Shown here in pieces: positions 43,501-47,500 of a stretch of DNA of 47,500 nt; the stretch's first letter is position 1; each line of letters begins with the position of its first letter. The stretch comes from Halisarca cf. caerulea (lineage: Eukaryota; Porifera; Demospongiae; Chondrillida; Halisarcidae). A model generated the notes under the pieces. That model was given only the letters and a program-made list of their open reading frames with translations. It had not been told where the DNA came from and searched no databases. The DNA lies in the NCBI GenBank assembly GCA_963170055.1, contig CAUJGJ010000082.1:875001-922500 (forward strand). The letters are read 5' to 3'. The position numbers and the translations under genes are program-made.

Positions 43501-46088
43501 AAAGTACTGGCAATTGTCTGTGATGGTTCAACAGCTAATAGACGTTTTTTTACATTTCACAAAGAAGATGATTGCATACACAAGACCAAAAATCTCTACT
43601 CCGACACTGACAGACCAGTATTTTTCATTTCCGATGTACCACATTTAATAAAGACCACGAGAAATTGCTGGAGTGCATCTGGACATTCAGGCGGACACAC
43701 CAGATTGCTCACTGTAAGTTGAGATGGCATGCAGATAATATAATGTCAAGGAAATTAAGGCTCTGTCTCAATACTGCTGTTAATTGTGCGGTAACTGATT
43801 TGCAGGTTAACAACCAAGAAATCCTGTGGTCACATTTGCAACGGCTGTATGATGAAACTAGAACTGCATCAGGACTATATTTAGGGCGAAAATTAAAGAC
43901 TGAGCACATAAATTTAACCTCCTTTTCAAAGATGAAAGTATCATTAGCAACTCAGGTGTGAAAAATACCTAAATTAATATTTGCAGTTTTGTCATTGACA
44001 ATGTTTGATTTGCACAAAACAATATCTATACACGCAGGTACTGTCAGACTCTGTGGCTAATGCACTGGAGACAATGAAGTGGCCAGAATGCCAGGAAACG
44101 ATACGATTCTGTAGGTATTTTAACAAATTCTTTGATCTACTCAACACTCGAAGTAGTCAAGAGGGAACAAGGAAACGTAACACAAACTTGGACCCCTACA
44201 CTTCGGTAGATGACCCACGTCTTCAAGTGAGCAATGATTTTTTTAATGCCTGGAAATTATTTCTAATCCTAAAAGTATAATTTGCAACATCCAGTGGTTG
44301 GAACAAGATTTCTTGAACTACTTGAAATCTTGGGAAGCACAGGCAAGTCAACAGATAGAACTAACCCCCCGGCAGCAAAGCAAAATGCTATTAAGTTCTC
44401 AAACAAGAGAAGGACTGCATATAACCGGTTAGTTTATTTAACATGACATTGTCTTCATTGCAAACATCATCACCGTAGTCTAAGATGTTCACTTTCGAAT
44501 CTGATTAAATTGTTGCAGTGAACTCCTTAGTTGAGGCAATTAAGTACTTGCTACTTCAAGATGGTGTTGAATACATCTTCACCAACCGTTTCAACCAGGA
44601 TGTACTGGAAGAGTATTTTGGGAAGCAGAGGGCAATTGGAGGAAGCAGGTCAGACAACCCTACTGTAAAGCAGTACTTGGAGAACACAGCCACGATACAT
44701 GTCGTGAAAACATCAAGCATACATGTGAAGAGGGGCAATGTCAAGCGCCAGCTTCCTTTCGGACAAGACACTAAGACCCCTCTTCCCAAGAGGAAGCGGA
44801 CCCCACATACAAATGCTTAATTTTTGCTATATAACTTTCACACCAACATAATGATCATTCTCACCTATTCAGTACTGTTGTGTTTTGATTTCAATGTTTT
44901 CCTGAGGCCTTTCTTAGTTATCTTCATGCTCAGTTTGTATGTTTCCATTTTCTGTTCCACATAGGAGTGCACCCTTAAGTTTAACCACTTTGTAATAATC
45001 GCTTCTAGTAATGTTCTTCCCTTGGTCTTATCTAAGCATACTATGGAGTTCCACTTAGTTACAATGTCATCATCATTGCATGCTCCTTGAATGGCATGCT
45101 GTTGAGCAGGAGGATTGTTGCCGACCAATGAGGATTGGAACAGGTGCTGGGCAAACGCATAAGCATGATCTTCTATTCGACAAAATAGCTGAATGACTGG
45201 CTCAGGAAGCCAAGCAAGTCCACCTCTGTCAGCTTTCCCTAAATATGTAGTCACCATCCTGAAGAATGCGGCATCATCTGATGGAACTGCTTCCTTTGCC
45301 ATTTGCCCACACTCTAACATCTCTGCCAATGCTTCAACTACTGCAGTATCCTTCGCCTCTTTGTACAGCTTGTGAATGACATACCCCGAAGTATAGGCAA
45401 TGGCATTCAGTTCAACGGGCGTGAGAGACCTCGATGGAGCAGGAGTAGGCGTTGAAGGCACTGAGTCCAGATCTCTGCGTTCCATTCGTCCACAGTAAAC
45501 ATCGACAATCGACTGACTAACGATTTTGTCAAACTCGAACGGTAGACCGGCAGATTTCACAAAGTCTGACAATAGTGTATCCACTTTGTATCGCTCTTGA
45601 TGGAACTTCTGGAGCTTATTTGCCTCTGATAGTGTCCTCAAGCCCGACAGGACGCGATCCAAGTTCGACAAAAAGACATCGTAATCATCCGCGTTATGCT
45701 CCAGCAAACAATCGATTTGGTCCCGAATTATAGCGTTACGAAGTGATGGCAATGCTAGACTCCGCAATTGCTTTACTTCTCTAAAGATTTCCAAAAACTT
45801 GATGCGAATTTGGTCGGCGGCCATCTTCACGTACGCACACGTTTTTTATCACGCTCACAAGTTCATGACGTCACTAAAACCTACAATCGACCAGCCTGTG
45901 GTCGCGCGTTAGTGTGCGTGTTTCCAATCCCTGTATTTCTAGTATCTATGGTACAATGGAACCCCTCTATTCCGGACACCTTGAGACCAGAGAGAACTGT
46001 CCTGATTATTGAGATGTTCTAATTTCAGGGGTTGAAGAAGTACTATGGCAAAGCATGGAGAGTCATTTGGTTCCAGTGGCATGTGTCC

Positions 46089-46149
<61 letters not shown>

Positions 46150-46730
46150 TAGTCTAAGAGGGGTGTCTGCAATTCAAGGGGCTGGATTAGTGGGGTTCCA
46201 CTGTGTACACTTCCTATTGGATTTCTACAAGTGTTGGGTAGATAGGGAGTACCTATATTATTCGAGATGATCCGGGCCAACTGTTGTTTTGTGTAGGTGA
46301 ACCGAGTGAGATTGAAAAGTATCACTGGTTGAACATTTCCATTAAACTTAATAATGTGAAGTTGATGAAGGAGCTGATTTCAAAAAGAGTGTGTGTCAAC
46401 TTTCCTGCTGGGCTTCCAAAGGATGCTGAATTCAGTCCTCTTCACAACTGTGTGGAGTACAACCTACTTGAAGGTATTCCCCTTCTAGTGGACGCAGGAG
46501 CTGATGTGGACATCCATGCACGGGACAAGCACAGACCAACTCCACTTCATCGTGCTATTCTTGCGGAGAAGCTTCCAATGGTGAAAGAACTAATGTTCCA
46601 CGGCACTGATCCCTACTGCCTTGTTGAGGGAGTGGATTCTGTGAGTGGGAAGCTTGTGAGATGGGACTGCTTTGAACTGGCCAAAGTGTTGCAGAATGAT
46701 GAAGTGATGTCATATTTGAGCAAATACAAG
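40541..46730 (+). CDS. Ankyrin-repeat gene d, intron carries a P-superfamily transposon
   Basis: Exon 1 40541-40634 (ATG 40541 or the in-frame 40604, MDYTEIVEFN; donor GTGAGTGG, phase 1) and exon 2 46297-46730 (acceptor TTTGTGTAG; donor GTTTGT, phase 0). The phase-1 junction gives FNG-EPSEIEKYHWLNISI. Ankyrin-like repeats: LMKELISKRVCVNFP, FSPLHNCVEYNLLEG...GADVDIHARD, PTPLHRAIL...VKELMFHGTDPYCL, then FELAKVLQNDEVMSYLSKYK. The intact frame matches genes a and b domain for domain. The 5.66-kb intron holds a complete transposon and a pogo-like element; whether it still splices is unknown. The next exon is beyond the (CA)n array or right of the window; by analogy a Kelch exon could follow off-window. 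Confidence 0.65.
41622..44820 (+). CDS. P-element/THAP9-type transposase, about ten exons
   Basis: Exons with matching phases: 41622-41730 (ATG 41626, N-terminus uncertain), 41894-42133, 42288-42489, 42560-42819, 42909-43090, 43134-43713, 43806-43955, 44038-44226, 44295-44427, 44519-44820; about 780 aa, near the family's 750-900. Order: zinc-ribbon-like CELILTSGSKCSACKK; coiled region; FWEQQ and MRWHPLMIRW, RTLRDYTHWYKAEPG; RNase-H core with IIFDEVKIKED (first catalytic Asp) and VLAIVCDGSTANRRFF (second), FFISDVPHLIKTTRNCW; HLTSFSKM-like NLTSFSKMKVSLATQ; C-terminal FNQDVLEEYFGKQRAIGG with the likely last acid. I found no C2CH THAP finger. The exon at 43134 is preceded by a 43-nt intron and is the least certain junction. 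Confidence 0.85.
41788..41805. mobile_element. 18-bp end-derived insertion with 7-bp target duplication inside the transposase intron
   Basis: TAATTTCTAGTACCTATG lies between direct repeats GTAAGAC (41781-41787 and 41806-41812). Its right part resembles the right end of the surrounding element (TTTCTAGTATCTATG). It looks like a footprint of a related element that had jumped into this one. Confidence 0.6.
44865..45824 (-). CDS. Second gene of the P-superfamily element, unknown function
   Basis: Single-exon frame of 319 aa from ATG 45824 (context AAGATGG). The N-terminal 130 residues are helical and charged (IFREVKQLRS, RDQIDCLLEHNADDYD). Middle: SLTPVELNAIAYTSGYVIHK, then FRMVTTYLGKADRGGLAWLP; C-terminus: ITKWLNLRVHSYVEQKMETY and a Lys/Arg tail KKGLRKTLKSK. 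From memory, similar 'NAI.Y.SGYV..KL', 'DRGGL' and 'W...R..S' signatures occur in uncharacterised proteins of invertebrate transposons; I cannot name a function. It reads toward the transposase gene and starts 98 bp inside the right inverted repeat. An accessory DNA-binding protein is possible. Confidence 0.7.
   Translation of the reverse strand: MAADQIRIKFLEIFREVKQLRSLALPSLRNAIIRDQIDCLLEHNADDYDVFLSNLDRVLSGLRTLSEANKLQKFHQERYKVDTLLSDFVKSAGLPFEFDKIVSQSIVDVYCGRMERRDLDSVPSTPTPAPSRSLTPVELNAIAYTSGYVIHKLYKEAKDTAVVEALAEMLECGQMAKEAVPSDDAAFFRMVTTYLGKADRGGLAWLPEPVIQLFCRIEDHAYAFAQHLFQSSLVGNNPPAQQHAIQGACNDDDIVTKWNSIVCLDKTKGRTLLEAIITKWLNLRVHSYVEQKMETYKLSMKITKKGLRKTLKSKHNSTE
45954..46203. mobile_element. 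pogo-like non-autonomous element with internal (AT)n
   Basis: Ends CAATGGAACCCCTCTATTCC and, inverted, CAGTGGAACCCCACTAATCC. An AT microsatellite (46083-46148) lies inside. The P-superfamily element inserted exactly at its left tip, since GTACAAT is both the P target duplication and the start of this element. Confidence 0.65.
46083..46148. repeat. (AT)n microsatellite
   Basis: About 33 AT units, self-complementary and cruciform-prone. Confidence 0.97.
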
Positions 46731-46743
46731 GTTTGTTGATTGT

Positions 46744-46746
<3 letters not shown>

Positions 46747-46839
<93 letters not shown>

Positions 46840-46857
46840 CACACACACACACACACG
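46747..46857 (+). repeat. (CA)n microsatellite after exon 2 of gene d
   Basis: CA runs with TACA and GCACA interruptions, then CGTGCACG and a short TG run: an inverted CA/TG pair. Confidence 0.95.
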
Positions 46858-47500
46858 TGCACGTGTGTGTGTGTGTGTATGAGGTGGGTGGGTATTTATA
46901 TGTGTACTTATGTACATGCACATGTTGTGCTGGTCCCATAGCAAGGAATAAAGTATCAACTGCAGGTCCTAAAACAGGTTCTGCATACAAGTGTGGTGCT
47001 TTCCATAATGAAGTTAAGCCAGGTTTTACCTACCATTGTTGCCAGACCCACTTTTCCCGCCGAGAATAAAATGGCGGCCGGAAGTGGGGCTGGGAACGAG
47101 ACCATTACTGCAAGCTGTTAGGTGACATTGCACACACTGTACCTTAGCCAGCCTTATATATTTAATGAACTATATTGGTTGTATTGTTCCTTGCATGGTT
47201 GGCCTGTCACTGTGAATCTGGTCCAGCCAGTAATTTTAATCCAGGTGGGCATTTACCAATACTAAACCCTAATCCATCGCTATATATACCTTGACGGTTA
47301 GAGTTTATAATTTGAGAAGCGCCCACACCCAACCAAAATTACCTGGACCACAATTACTATGACAGTCCTCAGTTTGTTGTTGACTTTATCATGGAAAGTA
47401 CCAGATGTAGTTGTACACAGAGTCTGTAACATATAATGAGTGTTCAGACAATAATTTCTAACAGGTAATGATACTTAACCAAGGCTCCCCATGGAAACCA
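46858..47500 (+). other. 3' region after gene d exon 2
   Basis: Paralogous to 23413-23970. Contains a decayed copy of the foldback element of 26273-26370 (47045-47105, AAAATGGCGGCCGGAA). No exon recognised up to the window end. Confidence 0.5.

Larger units (their letters stand above)
40925..45950 (+). mobile_element. P-superfamily DNA transposon, complete, 5026 bp
   Basis: Perfect 29-bp terminal inverted repeats (40925-40953, starting CATAGATACTAGAAATACAG; inverse at 45922-45950) and a 7-bp duplication GTACAAT (40918-40924 and 45951-45957). Subterminal inverted GCGACCACA/TGTGGTCGCG lie near 41002 and 45897. It carries a multi-exon P-type transposase on + and a single-exon gene on -, converging with 44 bp between stops. 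Drosophila P has an 8-bp duplication and tips beginning CAT; here 7 bp. Perfect ends and open frames suggest a young, possibly active copy. Confidence 0.9.

Overview
The window looks like an accessory region of an animal nuclear genome. Genes have spliceosomal introns (GT-AG, about 40 nt to several kb). The coding content is Kelch and ankyrin-repeat exons, a P-superfamily (THAP9-like) DNA transposon and a decayed mariner copy, embedded in micro- and minisatellites and foldback elements. The intron-bearing P transposase and the Kelch style remind me of sponges (Porifera) or another early-branching invertebrate. No rRNA, mitochondrial or marker gene fixes the taxon, so this is a moderate inference.

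Layout (all real genes on + unless noted). The backbone is a diverged array of segmental duplications. Five paralogous Kelch terminal exons lie at 2723-3670 (K1), 8967-9990 (K2, frameshifted), 16378-17325 (K3), 25265-26206 (K4) and 33099-34085 (K5). Ankyrin exon sets lie between them: two Mask/ANKHD1-like exons at 5202-5563 (remnant copy at 36069-36169), and four copies of a small ankyrin gene at 11116-12807 (a), 22253-23271 (c, frameshifted), 27636-29296 (b) and 40541-46730 (d). Copies a and b lie in one duplicated block (about 8.3-13.2 kb versus 24.5-29.7 kb). K1 plus Mask exon is duplicated as K5 plus Mask exon. The surroundings of c and d are a third pair.

Every Kelch exon starts in phase 0 right after a conserved 3' splice site and has no upstream ATG. 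The main ankyrin exons end in phase 0. The window can therefore be read as a tandem family of ankyrin-Kelch genes, with a short ankyrin-only product possible from a and b through a third exon with a stop. Kelch paralogues differ mostly in the loops after the Gly-Gly of each blade, as expected of a diversifying recognition family. This is the best candidate for an undescribed system here.

Mobile DNA: a 5.0 kb P-superfamily element (40925-45950) with 29-bp inverted ends, a 7-bp target duplication and two convergent genes sits in the intron of ankyrin gene d. Very short palindromic insertions elsewhere (12, 18, 40 and 47 bp) have the same CATAGAT tips and 7-bp duplications; one has a paralogous empty site in the window. 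There are also pogo-like, TTAA-flanked, hAT-like and long-inverted-repeat elements, a truncated mariner pseudogene and retroelement fragments. Large minisatellites (1.1-2.0, 6.3-6.8, 7.3-8.2, 18.4-20.4, 39.1-40.1 kb) create long spurious open frames.
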